The notes under the pieces: model-generated
What the model saw: only the letters and a program-made list of their open reading frames with translations
The model's database searches: none
What the model was told of the DNA's origin: nothing
DNA from: Limimaricola cinnabarinus LL-001
GTDB taxonomy: Bacteria; Pseudomonadota; Alphaproteobacteria; Rhodobacterales; Rhodobacteraceae
Direction of reading: 5' to 3'
Assembly: GCF_000466965.1 (NCBI RefSeq)
Contig: NZ_BATB01000001.1
Span: 145,958-209,957, forward strand
Length of the DNA: 64,000 nucleotides
Translations under genes and position numbers: made by a program
In this document: positions 29,844 through 39,087 of the stretch, piece after piece
How the letters are laid out: every line of letters starts with the position of its first letter
Numbering within the stretch: position 1 is the first letter of the stretch

Positions 29844-31834
29844 TGGTCGAGGAAGCTGCGAAGCTTGCGGCTCCGGCTCGGATGCTTGAGTTTGCGCAGC
29901 GCCTTGGCCTCGATCTGACGGATCCGCTCGCGCGTCACCGAGAACTGCTGGCCGACCTCTTCGAGGGTGTGGTCGGTGTTCATGCCGATGCCGAAGCGCA
30001 TCCGCAGCACCCGCTCCTCGCGCGGGGTGAGCGAAGCAAGCACCCGCGTCGTGGTCTCCTTCAGGTTCTCCTGAATGGCCGAATCCAACGGCAGGATCGC
30101 GTTCTTGTCCTCGATGAAGTCACCGAGCTGGCTGTCCTCCTCGTCGCCGATCGGCGTCTCAAGGCTGATCGGCTCCTTGGCGATCTTCATCACCTTGCGG
30201 ACCTTCTCGAGCGGCATCTGCAGCTTCTCGGCCAGCTCCTCCGGCGTCGGCTCGCGGCCGATCTCGTGCAGCATCTGGCGACCGGTGCGCACCAGCTTGT
30301 TGATCGTCTCGATCATATGCACCGGGATCCGGATGGTGCGGGCCTGATCGGCAATCGAGCGGGTGATCGCCTGACGGATCCACCACGTCGCATAGGTCGA
30401 GAACTTGTAGCCGCGGCGATACTCGAACTTGTCCACCGCCTTCATCAGGCCGATGTTGCCTTCCTGGATGAGGTCGAGGAACTGCAGGCCGCGGTTGGTG
30501 TATTTCTTGGCGATCGAGATCACGAGACGCAGGTTGGCCTCGACCATCTCCTTCTTGGCCTGACGGGCCTCCTTTTCGCCCTTCTGGACCTGCTGGACGA
30601 TGCGGCGGAATTCGCCGATGTCGACGCCGACATACTGACCGACCTGCGCCATCTCGGAGCGCAGCTCCTCGATCTTGCCGGCCGAACGCTCGAACAGCGC
30701 CTGCCAGCCGCGGCCCGGCTTTTCGGCCATCCGCTCCATCCAGGTGGGATCGAGTTCGGCGCCGCGATACTCGTCGATGAACTCACGGCGGTTGATGCGG
30801 GCCTGATCGGCGAGCTTCACCATGCTCGAGTCGATCGACATGATTCGACGGTTGATGCCGTAGAGCTGGTCGATCAGTGCGTCGATGCGGTTATTGTGCA
30901 GGTGCAGCGAGTTGACCAGCACCACCAGCTCCGAGCGCAGCGTCTGATACTCGACCTCGTTGGCGTTCGAGAAAGTCGAATCCTCGTTCAGCGTCGCCGA
31001 CATGCGCGCGTCCTGCATGTCCGACAGGCGCGAGAAGTTCTCGGCGATGGTATCGAGCGTCTCGAGCACGCGCGGCTTGAGCGCGGCCTCCATCGCGGCG
31101 AGCGACATGTTGTGCTGCTCGTCGTCCTCGTCGTCATCGTCGTTGTTGCTGATCGGATTGCCGTCGGCGTCGAGTTCGGAGCGGCCCTCGGAGCGTTCGC
31201 CTCCGGAGGAGGCGGGCTGCGCGGCGCCAGACTCGACCACCGGCTCTTCGCCCTCTTCCTCGCCAAGCTGGCCCGAGAAGGTGGTCTCGAGATCGATCAC
31301 GTCGCGCAGCAGGATGTCCTCGGACAGAAGCTCGTCGCGCCAGATCGTGATCGCCTGAAAGGTGAGCGGGCTTTCGCACAGGCCCGCGATCATCGTATTG
31401 CGACCAGCCTCGATGCGCTTGGCGATGGCGATCTCGCCTTCGCGTGACAGCAATTCGACCGAACCCATCTCGCGCAGATACATGCGCACCGGGTCATCGG
31501 TGCGGTCGAGCTTTTCGGCCTCGGCCCCCGCCAGCGTGACGTCGCGGTTGCCGCCCACCGTGGCGACCTCGCGCGAGCCGCCGTCATCAGCCTCTTCGCT
31601 TTCCTCGGCCTCGGTCACCTGAATGCCCATCTCCGAGAGCATCGACATGACATCCTCGATCTGGTCCGAGGAGACCTGATCGGGGGGCAGGACCTGATTG
31701 AGCTGGTCATAGGTGATGTAGCCGCGCTCGCGCGCTTCGGAGATCATCTTCTTGACCGCCGCCTGGCTCATGTCGAGCGTCATCGCCCCGTCCTGGTCGT
31801 CGTCCTTGCGGTCGTCGGTATCTTTCGCGGCCAT
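29840..31834 (-). CDS. rpoD: RNA polymerase sigma factor RpoD (sigma-70)
   Basis: 664 residues. Region 1.1 is [20 protein letters not shown], region 1.2 [20 protein letters not shown], then the non-conserved domain with a long acidic run of D and E. Region 2 has [20 protein letters not shown] and [20 protein letters not shown] (-10 recognition) and region 4 has [20 protein letters not shown] (-35 recognition). The start at 31834 (MAAKDTDD) has AGGAG nearby upstream. It lies 156 bases downstream of dnaG in the same direction, the alphaproteobacterial version of the macromolecular synthesis operon, here without rpsU next to it. Confidence 0.97.
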   Translation of the reverse strand: MAAKDTDDRKDDDQDGAMTLDMSQAAVKKMISEARERGYITYDQLNQVLPPDQVSSDQIEDVMSMLSEMGIQVTEAEESEEADDGGSREVATVGGNRDVTLAGAEAEKLDRTDDPVRMYLREMGSVELLSREGEIAIAKRIEAGRNTMIAGLCESPLTFQAITIWRDELLSEDILLRDVIDLETTFSGQLGEEEGEEPVVESGAAQPASSGGERSEGRSELDADGNPISNNDDDDEDDEQHNMSLAAMEAALKPRVLETLDTIAENFSRLSDMQDARMSATLNEDSTFSNANEVEYQTLRSELVVLVNSLHLHNNRIDALIDQLYGINRRIMSIDSSMVKLADQARINRREFIDEYRGAELDPTWMERMAEKPGRGWQALFERSAGKIEELRSEMAQVGQYVGVDIGEFRRIVQQVQKGEKEARQAKKEMVEANLRLVISIAKKYTNRGLQFLDLIQEGNIGLMKAVDKFEYRRGYKFSTYATWWIRQAITRSIADQARTIRIPVHMIETINKLVRTGRQMLHEIGREPTPEELAEKLQMPLEKVRKVMKIAKEPISLETPIGDEEDSQLGDFIEDKNAILPLDSAIQENLKETTTRVLASLTPREERVLRMRFGIGMNTDHTLEEVGQQFSVTRERIRQIEAKALRKLKHPSRSRKLRSFLDQ

Positions 31835-31990
31835 GAAGGGCTCCTCGTTCGGTGAACGTCCTGTCCAGCGCGGGCAGTGATTCGGACTGCCCGAATCAAC
31901 CCGCAAGGGCGGCGATTCGCAACCTCCCCGCGCCCGATTCTTTCATGCATTCGCAACAACCATCGCCGAATCGGTGCGACGGGCCGCGTC

Positions 31991-33958
31991 TCAACTCCCC
32001 TTGGGACCGCTTTTGCCGAAGGCGATGGTCCCCAGAAGAGCGTCGAATTCGGACCTCTCGTCGCGCCGCATCAGTGCGCCGTTGGTCCCGTATTCGTATT
32101 CGGTCGTATCCTCTCCGTCGCCGCGGCCCGCCTTGTCGAGCGCTTCGGCCGCGCGCGACAGGCGCCAGGTCAGCCCTTCGTCGCTCAGCCCCGACAGGTC
32201 CTCGACCGCCTCGGCCAGCTCGCGGGCATGGCCCCGGCGGGCATCGAGCTTGGCCAGCTCCTCGGCCAGACACATCCGGGCGACATCGGCATCGCCGGGT
32301 TTGCGGACCCCCGGACTGATCGCCACATGGCGTTGGGAGAACAGGGTTTCAAGGGTATCCTGCCCAAGCCGCGCCTCAAGCGCGCCGCGCAGATCGCTCT
32401 CGTGGTGGCAGGCGAGAATGCCATGCGCCAAGGCCGCGTGATCGGGGTCACGGCAATCCATCCGCTCAAGCGCGGGCTCGAACTCGTGCAGCACCTCGGG
32501 CGTGGCGATCAGCGTGGCGAGGATCACCGCCTCGCGCAGGTGATCCTCGACCACGCCACCGGTGGCGAGCATCGAGGCGCGCGCAGCCGAGCTCGGCGCG
32601 AGCGGCAGCTGGTTCGGCTTGAAGAAACCGCCGCGTCCACCCCGGTCGATCCGGGTCGGCCCGGACTGGCGGCGCGGGTTGAACAGCTCCCATTTCAGGC
32701 GCTTCAGTTCGGCCTCGTAATGCCCGCGCAAATCCGGCTCGCGAATGAGCGCGGTGGCATCGCGCAGCCTCTTGTCGAGAGCCGCGCGCCGCTCGGGGCT
32801 GTCGAAGTCGTGGCCCTCGGTCTCGCGCCGCCACAGCAGCTGCACCATCGGCTGTGCCTGCGCCACGACCTCGCGCATCGCCGTCGCCCCCTTGGCGCGG
32901 ATCAGATCGTCGGGGTCGAGGCCTTCGGGCATCAGCGCGAATCTAAGCCCCTGCCCCGCGCCGATCAGCGGCAGCGCGAGGTCGATGACCCGCCGCGCGG
33001 CGCGAAGCCCCGCCGCATCGCCGTCGAGCGCGATCACCGGCTCGGGGTGGACCCGCCACATCAGCTGAAGCTGGCTTTCGGTGACGGCGGTGCCCAAGGG
33101 GGCCACGGCGGCCTGCAGACCAGCCTCCGAGAGCGCGATCACGTCCATGTAGCCCTCGGCCACCACGAGCGGCGCGCCCTTGCCCGCCGCCTCGCGGGCG
33201 GAGGCGAGGTTGTAGAGGCTGCGCCCCTTGTCGAAGAGTTCGGTCTCGGGGGAGTTCAGGTATTTCGCCCGTGCGTTGGGGTCCATTGCCCGTCCGCCCA
33301 GCGCGATGGCGCGGCCGCGCCCGTCGCGAATGGGAAAGATGATGCGCCCGCGAAACCGGTCATAGACCGCGCCGCCGCCTTCTGGCCGCGCGGCGAGCCC
33401 CGCCGCCACGATCATCTCCTCGGCGATGCCCTTGGCCTTGAGCGCCCGGCTCAGCGCCGCGCGGTCGTCCGGGGCGAAGCCCAACTCCCAGCGCGCCTGC
33501 GCCGCCTCGTCGAGGCCGCGCCCGACAAGGTAGTCGCGCGCGCTGCTGGCCGAGGTGGTGCGAAGCTGCATGCGGAACCACTGCACCGCCTGCTCCATCA
33601 CCTCGACCAGCTCACCCCGGCGGTCGGCCTTCTTTTGCGCCTGCGGGTCGCGCTCGGGCATCGGCATGCCCGCCTCGGCGGCGAGGATCTTCACCGCGTC
33701 GACGAAATCGACGTTCTCGGTCTCGCGCACGAAAGAGATCGCGTCGCCCTTCGCATGGCAGCCGAAGCAGTAGTAGAAGCCCTTGCGATCATCGACGTGA
33801 AAGCTCGCGGATTTCTCTTGGTGGAACGGGCATGGCGCCCAGAAATCGCCCTTGCCCTGGTTCGACTTCTTCATGTCCCACGCAACCTTACGCCCGACCA
33901 CCTGGCCGAGGCTGAGGCGCGTGCGCAATTCTTCGAGGAAACCAGGGGGCAGACTCAT
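31991..33958 (-). CDS. dnaG: DNA primase
   Basis: 655 residues. It makes RNA primers at the replication fork. The N-terminal zinc finger is CPFHQEKSASF followed by YYCFGCHAKGDAI (CHC2 type). The primase core and Toprim domain show VVAEGYMDVIALSEAG and ALDGDAAGLRAARR with the metal-binding acidic residues. The helicase-binding C-terminus follows. The start at 33958 (MSLPPGFLEELRTRLSL) is the family start, ten codons inside the longest frame. It precedes rpoD. Confidence 0.95.
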   Translation of the reverse strand: MSLPPGFLEELRTRLSLGQVVGRKVAWDMKKSNQGKGDFWAPCPFHQEKSASFHVDDRKGFYYCFGCHAKGDAISFVRETENVDFVDAVKILAAEAGMPMPERDPQAQKKADRRGELVEVMEQAVQWFRMQLRTTSASSARDYLVGRGLDEAAQARWELGFAPDDRAALSRALKAKGIAEEMIVAAGLAARPEGGGAVYDRFRGRIIFPIRDGRGRAIALGGRAMDPNARAKYLNSPETELFDKGRSLYNLASAREAAGKGAPLVVAEGYMDVIALSEAGLQAAVAPLGTAVTESQLQLMWRVHPEPVIALDGDAAGLRAARRVIDLALPLIGAGQGLRFALMPEGLDPDDLIRAKGATAMREVVAQAQPMVQLLWRRETEGHDFDSPERRAALDKRLRDATALIREPDLRGHYEAELKRLKWELFNPRRQSGPTRIDRGGRGGFFKPNQLPLAPSSAARASMLATGGVVEDHLREAVILATLIATPEVLHEFEPALERMDCRDPDHAALAHGILACHHESDLRGALEARLGQDTLETLFSQRHVAISPGVRKPGDADVARMCLAEELAKLDARRGHARELAEAVEDLSGLSDEGLTWRLSRAAEALDKAGRGDGEDTTEYEYGTNGALMRRDERSEFDALLGTIAFGKSGPKGS

Positions 33959-34035
33959 GGCGCCAATATCGGGCCCGCGCGACCCCAAGTCCAGAACCCG
34001 CCCCGCCGCGATCGATCAATTCTCGCACGGTGTGC

Positions 34036-34491
34036 CTAGGGCTTTCGAAGCCCGGCGAAGAACCGGCTCAAAAGCACCTCGGACTCGGCCGCCGCGATGC
34101 CGTCGAAAACCTCGGGCCTGTGGTGGCATTGCGGATGCGAGAACACGCGCGCCCCCCGTTCAACGCCGCCCGATTTGGGGTCCGCCGCGCCGTAATGCAG
34201 CCGCGCGATGCGGGCAAAGGAGATGGCGGCAGCGCACATCGGACAGGGCTCGAGCGTCACCCAAAGCGCGCAGCCGGTGAGCCTTTCGGAGCCCAAGGCC
34301 GCGCAGGCCGCGCGGATCGCCAGCGTTTCGGCATGCGCCGTGGGATCGCTCAGTTCGCGCGTGCGGTTGCCGGCCTGTGCGATCACCCTGCCGGAGGCAT
34401 CGGCCACGACCGCGCCCACGGGCACCTCGCCGCGCGTGGCGGCGGCGCGCGCCTCGGCGAGCGCGAGGTCCATGTGGGATCGAAACCGCAT
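34036..34491 (-). CDS. tadA: tRNA-specific adenosine deaminase
   Basis: 151 residues. It converts A34 to inosine in tRNA-Arg(ACG). The zinc site is complete: HAETLAIRAA carries the histidine ligand and catalytic glutamate, and LEPCPMCAAAI the two cysteines. The C-terminal helix ends LLSRFFAGLRKP. ATG 34491 has AGGGA close upstream, whereas the internal ATG six codons later has none. It is divergent from the pseudouridine synthase gene, another RNA-modification enzyme. Confidence 0.94.
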   Translation of the reverse strand: MRFRSHMDLALAEARAAATRGEVPVGAVVADASGRVIAQAGNRTRELSDPTAHAETLAIRAACAALGSERLTGCALWVTLEPCPMCAAAISFARIARLHYGAADPKSGGVERGARVFSHPQCHHRPEVFDGIAAAESEVLLSRFFAGLRKP

Positions 34492-34551
34492 GATCCCTGA
34501 TGCCCGGTGTCGCGCGGCGCTGGCAAGGGCGCGCGCAAGCGGTTATGGCGA

Positions 34552-35691
34552 ATGGATGGACAAGAACGACACCCCCGAGGCGACCGGATCGCCAAGGTTC
34601 TCTCGCGCGCCGGCGTGGCCTCGCGCCGCGAGGCCGAGCGCATGATCGAAGATGGCCGCGTCAAGGTGAACGGCGAGCGGATCTTCAGCCCGGCGCTGAA
34701 CGTCACCGCCAAGGACCGCATCACCGTTGACGGCGCGCCCTTGGCCGCGCCCGAACCGGCGCGGCTGTGGCTCTATCACAAGCCTGCGGGCCTCGTGACC
34801 AGCGCCTCGGACGAGAAGGGCCGCAAGACCGTCTTCGACGAGCTGCCCGAGGACATGCCGCGCGTGATGAGCGTGGGCCGGCTCGACCTCAACTCCGAGG
34901 GGCTGCTGCTGCTCACCAATGACGGCGAGTTGAAGCGCAAGCTCGAACTGCCCTCGACCGGCTGGCTGCGGCGCTACCGGGTGCGGATCAACGGCTCGGT
35001 GAGCGAGGACAAGCTTGACCGGTTGCGCAAGGGCATTTCAGTCGAGGGCGTCGACTATCAGCCGATGCAGGTGACCTTCGATCGCCAGCAGGGCGCCAAC
35101 GCCTGGCTGACCATCGGCCTGCGCGAAGGCAAGAACCGCGAGATCCGCCGCGCCATGGCCGAGCTGGAGGTGACGGTGAACCGGCTGATCCGGATCAGCT
35201 ACGGGCCGTTCCAGATCGGCAATCTCGAACCCGGCGAGGTCGAGGAAATCCGGCCCAAGGTGCTGCGGGAGCAGTTGGGCGAAGGTGACAGCCCCAAGGT
35301 CCAGCGCCGTCGTCCCGACGGCACGCCCGGGGCCAAGCCCGGCTTGCGCGGCACCGGCACCGGCACCGGCCCCAAGGGACCGGGCGGCGCGCGCAAGCAG
35401 GCCAGCGAAACGAAACGGTCGACCGGCGGCACGGGCCGCGTCTTTGGTGCCAAGGTCGCGAGCGATGGCGACCGGCCCGGGTTCAAGTCCGGGCGCGCCG
35501 GTGCCAAGGCCGGTGCCAGGACGGAGACGCCCGGCTCGAGGACCGACCGCACCGGCCCGAAAGGCGGGCGGTCCGGCTTCGACGCCGATCGCTCCGGCCC
35601 GAAAGGCGACCGCGCCGCGCGTGGCGGCCCCAAAGGCGGCCCCGGGGGCGGTTCCGGAGGCGGGCGCGGGCCGAAACCGCCGAAACGCTGA
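34552..35691 (+). CDS. Pseudouridine synthase, RsuA/RluB family, with long disordered tail
   Basis: About 379 residues. An S4 RNA-binding domain (RIAKVLSRAGVASRREAERM) is followed by the catalytic domain with SVGRLDLNSEGLLLLTNDGE, where the aspartate is the catalytic residue, and REGKNREIRRAMAELEV. It isomerises a uridine in rRNA; RluB-type 23S activity is more likely than RsuA from length and tail. The last 140 residues are a low-complexity basic tail rich in G, K, R, P and S, with repeats of the form RTGPKGGR and RSGPKGDR. GTG 34507 is a possible earlier start. Confidence 0.88.
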   Translation: MDGQERHPRGDRIAKVLSRAGVASRREAERMIEDGRVKVNGERIFSPALNVTAKDRITVDGAPLAAPEPARLWLYHKPAGLVTSASDEKGRKTVFDELPEDMPRVMSVGRLDLNSEGLLLLTNDGELKRKLELPSTGWLRRYRVRINGSVSEDKLDRLRKGISVEGVDYQPMQVTFDRQQGANAWLTIGLREGKNREIRRAMAELEVTVNRLIRISYGPFQIGNLEPGEVEEIRPKVLREQLGEGDSPKVQRRRPDGTPGAKPGLRGTGTGTGPKGPGGARKQASETKRSTGGTGRVFGAKVASDGDRPGFKSGRAGAKAGARTETPGSRTDRTGPKGGRSGFDADRSGPKGDRAARGGPKGGPGGGSGGGRGPKPPKR

Positions 35692-35758
35692 GCGCCCCTC
35701 GAAAAGCCGCGCGACGCCCCCTATTATCTGAAGGGCCTAGCCAAGGGACCGCCCGGCC

Positions 35759-35971
35759 ATGACGCGATTGATTCTGCTGCTCCTTGTCGCCTCCGCGCTG
35801 GTCTTTGCCGGGGCGCAGATCCTCGCCGCGATCCGCGGCGGATCGCGGCGGCGTTCGGCGCTGCCTGCCACACAGGAGGACGCCATGCCCGCGCCATTCC
35901 GTACCATCGCCTATCTCGTGCTGCTGGCCCTGATGGCCGGCACCGCGACCGGCCTTCTGGGAGCCGGCTGA
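35759..35971 (+). CDS. Small membrane protein at the head of the xpaC-telA operon
   Basis: 70 residues with two hydrophobic segments, LILLLLVASALVFAGAQIL and TIAYLVLLALMAGTATGLLG, separated by an arginine-rich turn (GGSRRRSA). I do not recognise a family. Its stop codon overlaps the ATG of the XpaC-like gene by one base (TGATG). The ribosome-binding site for ATG 35759 is weak, while a strong one precedes the in-frame internal ATG at 35885. Translation may therefore give only, or also, a 28-residue single-helix product. Confidence 0.55.
   Translation: MTRLILLLLVASALVFAGAQILAAIRGGSRRRSALPATQEDAMPAPFRTIAYLVLLALMAGTATGLLGAG
35874..35887 (+). promoter_or_regulatory. Strong internal ribosome-binding site and start codon
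   Basis: AGGAGG at 35874-35879 lies 5 bases before an in-frame ATG at 35885. This is the best ribosome-binding site in the operon and would start a 28-residue peptide (MPAPFRTIAYLVLLALMAG and so on) ending at 35971, just at the XpaC start. It decides between a 70- and a 28-residue product. Confidence 0.55.
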
Positions 35972-36867
35972 TGGCCCGGCGCTTCGGCGGGCGCTACAGC
36001 CCCGATCCGCAGACCCGCAGCCCTGCCCCCGATCTGCGCGACACCGCCCGCGTCGATCCGGCGGGCGCGCGGGTGAACCTGCTGTTCGTGCCCCCCGCTC
36101 TGCTGGCGCTGTTCTCGCTCGGCGCCGGACCTGCCGGCCTCGTTGCGGGTCTGGTCGGCGCGGGCGTGCTGACCGCCGCCACCTTCCTGCTGCGTGACGG
36201 CCTGCGGGCCGAGGCCGAATGGCGGGCCCGCCCCGTCGCGCGCCGCCCCGCTTGGCCGCGCAAGATGATGGCCTCCGGGCTGACCGGGCTTGGCGTGGCG
36301 CTGGCCGCGTGGTCGGGTGATGGCGGTCTCTTCGGCCCGCTTCTCTATGGCATCGCCGCCAGCGGGCTGCATGTCGCAGCCTTCGGCATCGACCCGATGT
36401 CGGACAAGCGCATCGACGGCGTCGACGATCACCAGCAGGACCGCGTCGCCAAGGTCGTGGACGAGGCCGAAAGCTATCTCGCGCAGATGCGCGAGGCGAT
36501 CTCGGGGTTGCGCGACCGCACGCTCGACGAGCGCGTCGCCGCGTTTCAGGCCCGGGCGCGCGAGATGATCCGCACCGTGGAGCGTGATCCGCGCGACCTG
36601 ACGCAGGCACGGCGTTACTTGGGGGTGTATCTGATGGGCGCGCGCGACGCTTCGGTGAAATTCGCCGATCTGTGGTCGCGGGGTCGCGACAGTGCCGCGC
36701 GGGCGGAGTATGAATCGCTCCTGACGGATCTCGACGCCAACTTCGCGGCCCGGACCGAGACGATGCTGCTTTCGGACCGGACTGACATGGACATCGAGAT
36801 CCGCGTGTTGCGGGACCGCTTGGCGCGCGAAGGCGTTGTGGCCCCGTCTGAAAGAGGGAACGAGTGA
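35971..36867 (+). CDS. XpaC-like protein (5-bromo-4-chloroindolyl phosphate hydrolysis family)
   Basis: 298 residues. A polar N-terminus is followed by two hydrophobic regions (about 36-70 and 95-130), then a long cytoplasmic helical domain with DRVAKVVDEAESYLAQMREA and RRYLGVYLMGARDASVKFAD. The family name comes from an old Bacillus screen and says little about function. Members are typically encoded beside TelA, as here: the TGA of this gene overlaps the ATG of telA. A role as membrane partner of TelA is inferred. Confidence 0.82.
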   Translation: MARRFGGRYSPDPQTRSPAPDLRDTARVDPAGARVNLLFVPPALLALFSLGAGPAGLVAGLVGAGVLTAATFLLRDGLRAEAEWRARPVARRPAWPRKMMASGLTGLGVALAAWSGDGGLFGPLLYGIAASGLHVAAFGIDPMSDKRIDGVDDHQQDRVAKVVDEAESYLAQMREAISGLRDRTLDERVAAFQARAREMIRTVERDPRDLTQARRYLGVYLMGARDASVKFADLWSRGRDSAARAEYESLLTDLDANFAARTETMLLSDRTDMDIEIRVLRDRLAREGVVAPSERGNE

Positions 36868-38057
36868 TGTCCGACAAGACCCGCGATGCCGCGGCCGCCC
36901 GCGTGGCCGAGATCGAGACCCTGAACCAGATCCGCCTGCCCGATCCCGGCGGCGAGCTGACGCTCGAGGCCGCCGCACCCGAGCAGAGCGCCGAGATCCG
37001 CCGCCGCATGAGCGAAATCGACCTCGGCGACACCAACTCCATCGTGCGCTTCGGCTCGGGCGCGCAGGCCGAGTTGCAGCAGATCAGCCAATCGATGCTT
37101 CAGGGCGTGCAGAACAAGGATGTGGGTCCGGCGGGCGAAAGCCTGCGCGACATCGTCGCCACAATCCGCGGCTTCGACGTGGCCGAACTCGACCCCAATC
37201 GCAAGCGCAGCCTGTGGGACAGGCTGACCGGCAAAGCCAAGCCGCTGGCCAAGTTCACCGAACGGTTCCGCGATGTGCAGGGCCAGATCGACCGCATCAC
37301 CGACGAGCTGCTGCGCCATGAGCACGCGCTGATGAAGGACATCGAGAGCCTCGACGTACTCTACGACAAGACCCTCGCTTTCTACGACGAGCTGGCGCTC
37401 TACATCGCGGCGGGCGAGGCGCGGCTGGCAAAAATCGACGCCACCGAGATCCCGGCGCAGCAGGCCAAGATGGAGGCCGCCCCCGAAGAGGCGCAGGTGA
37501 TGGCCGCCCAAGAGTTGCGCGACATGCGCGCCGCACGCGACGATCTGGAGCGCCGGGTGCACGATCTCAAGCTGACGCGGCAGGTAACGATGCAGTCGCT
37601 GCCCTCGATCCGGCTGGTTCAGGAGAACGACAAGAGCCTCGTCACCAAGATCAATTCCACCCTCGTGAACACCGTGCCGTTGTGGGAGACCCAGCTCGCG
37701 CAGGCGGTAACGATCCAGCGCGGGGCAGCGGCGGCGGGCGCGGTGCGCGAGGCCAACGACCTCACCAATGACCTCTTGCGCTCGAACGCCGAGAACCTGC
37801 GCAGCGCCAACAAGGCGATCCGCACCGAGATGGAGCGCGGCGTGTTCGACATCGAGGCGGTAAAGGCGGCCAATGCCGAGCTGATCGCCACCATCGATGA
37901 GAGCCTCGACATCGCCGACGAGGGCAAGCGCCGCCGCGCCGAGGCCGAGGCCGAGCTGCGCCGCATGGAGGGCGAGCTGAAAACGGCGCTGGGTTCGGCG
38001 CGCAGCCGCGCGGCGCCCGGCACGCCCAGATCATCCGGCACCACCCCGCGCGGATAA
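36867..38057 (+). CDS. telA: Toxic anion resistance protein TelA family
   Basis: 396 residues, soluble and almost entirely helical. Conserved stretches are DIVATIRGFDVAELDPNRKR, ALMKDIESLDVLYDKTLAFY, and VTMQSLPSIRLVQENDKSLV with TVPLWETQLAQAV. TelA proteins were named from plasmid tellurite resistance, but chromosomal ones occur in many bacteria without tellurite contact and are linked to envelope or antibiotic stress. ATG 36867 is used; a GTG immediately before it would add one residue. The DUF2927 gene starts 9 bases after its stop. Confidence 0.9.
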   Translation: MSDKTRDAAAARVAEIETLNQIRLPDPGGELTLEAAAPEQSAEIRRRMSEIDLGDTNSIVRFGSGAQAELQQISQSMLQGVQNKDVGPAGESLRDIVATIRGFDVAELDPNRKRSLWDRLTGKAKPLAKFTERFRDVQGQIDRITDELLRHEHALMKDIESLDVLYDKTLAFYDELALYIAAGEARLAKIDATEIPAQQAKMEAAPEEAQVMAAQELRDMRAARDDLERRVHDLKLTRQVTMQSLPSIRLVQENDKSLVTKINSTLVNTVPLWETQLAQAVTIQRGAAAAGAVREANDLTNDLLRSNAENLRSANKAIRTEMERGVFDIEAVKAANAELIATIDESLDIADEGKRRRAEAEAELRRMEGELKTALGSARSRAAPGTPRSSGTTPRG

Positions 38058-38066
38058 GGCACGGCA

Positions 38067-39066
38067 ATGCAAGCACGGTCCGTCAGGTCGATTTGCGGGG
38101 CATTGGCCTGATGCTCGTGGCGGGCTGCGCCTCGGAGGCCGAACTCGTGCCGGTAACGCCGCCGCGCGAAGAGCCAGCGGCCAAGATCCCCCAGCCGACG
38201 GCCCCCGCAGCCGCGCCTGCACCGCCCGTCCGCCCCGCCGTCACGCCCGAACCCACGCGCTCCGCTGCGAGCCAGGCTCTGTCGCAGCATTACGCGCGGC
38301 TGCAATCGGACCTTGTAACCCAAGGGCTGCTGCGCGGCGATGGTGGCGGGCCGGACACGCCCTTCACCGACACGATGCTGGCGCGCAATTTCATCCGTAT
38401 CGCGCTGTTCGATGAGTACGTGCCGATGGCGAAACCCTGCGCGCCGAGGCGACGATGAGCCGTCTGCGCCGCTGGGAAAACCCGATCCGCATGGACGTGC
38501 AGTTCGGCGACACCGTGCCCGCCAAGCAGCGCGTGCGCGACCGCAACGCCGTGGCCGCCTATGGTGCGCGGCTGTCGCGGCTCACCGGCGTGCCGATCAC
38601 CCAGACCGCGGCGGAAGGCAACTTCTCGGTGCTGATCCTGAACGAGGATGACCGCGCGGGCTATGAGGACAGGCTGAGGCAGATGGTGCCTGGCATCGCC
38701 GAAAGCTCGGTGCGGGCCTTCCTGAACCCGCCGCGCTCGACGCTGTGCCTTGTCATCGCCTTCTCGGGCGATGGCGGCAACACCTACAGCCGCGCCGTGG
38801 CGCTGATCCGGGGCGAGCATCCCGACATGCTGCGCCTCGCCTGCATCCATGAGGAGCTGGCCCAAGGCATGGGGCTCGCCAATGACAGCCCGCAGGCGCG
38901 GCCTTCGATCTTCAACGACGACGAGGAGTTCGGCCTGCTGACGCGGCATGACGAACTGCTTCTGAAGATGCTCTACGACCGGCGGCTCAGCCCCGGCATG
39001 AGCGCCGTCGAGGCCGCGCCAATCGCGCGCGAGATCGCGGCGGAACTGCTGGGCGGCAACGCCTGA
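38067..39066 (+). CDS. DUF2927 domain lipoprotein (two frame breaks, at about 38107 and 38423)
   Basis: About 333 residues after restoring two C residues. From ATG 38067 the first frame reads to GALAL, where one missing C (CC at 38107) shifts into LVAGC, a lipobox, so it is a lipoprotein. The second missing C (38423) separates FIRIALFDEYVP from the conserved LRRWENPIRM. The rest includes FSVLILNEDDRAGY, CLVIAFSGDGGNTYSRAVAL and CIHEELAQGMGLANDSP; the HEE motif in this region recalls zinc peptidases, though no activity is known. Both repairs give one open frame across the whole family domain. It belongs to the telA operon. Confidence 0.8.
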
Positions 39067-39087
39067 GCGCAACACGGGAGACGACAC

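Noticed and set aside
31877..34039. A 720-codon open frame on the plus strand
   Set aside because: It lies wholly antisense to dnaG. High G+C genes often leave a long stop-free frame on the other strand; the translation has no recognisable domain and is rich in R, H, A and G.
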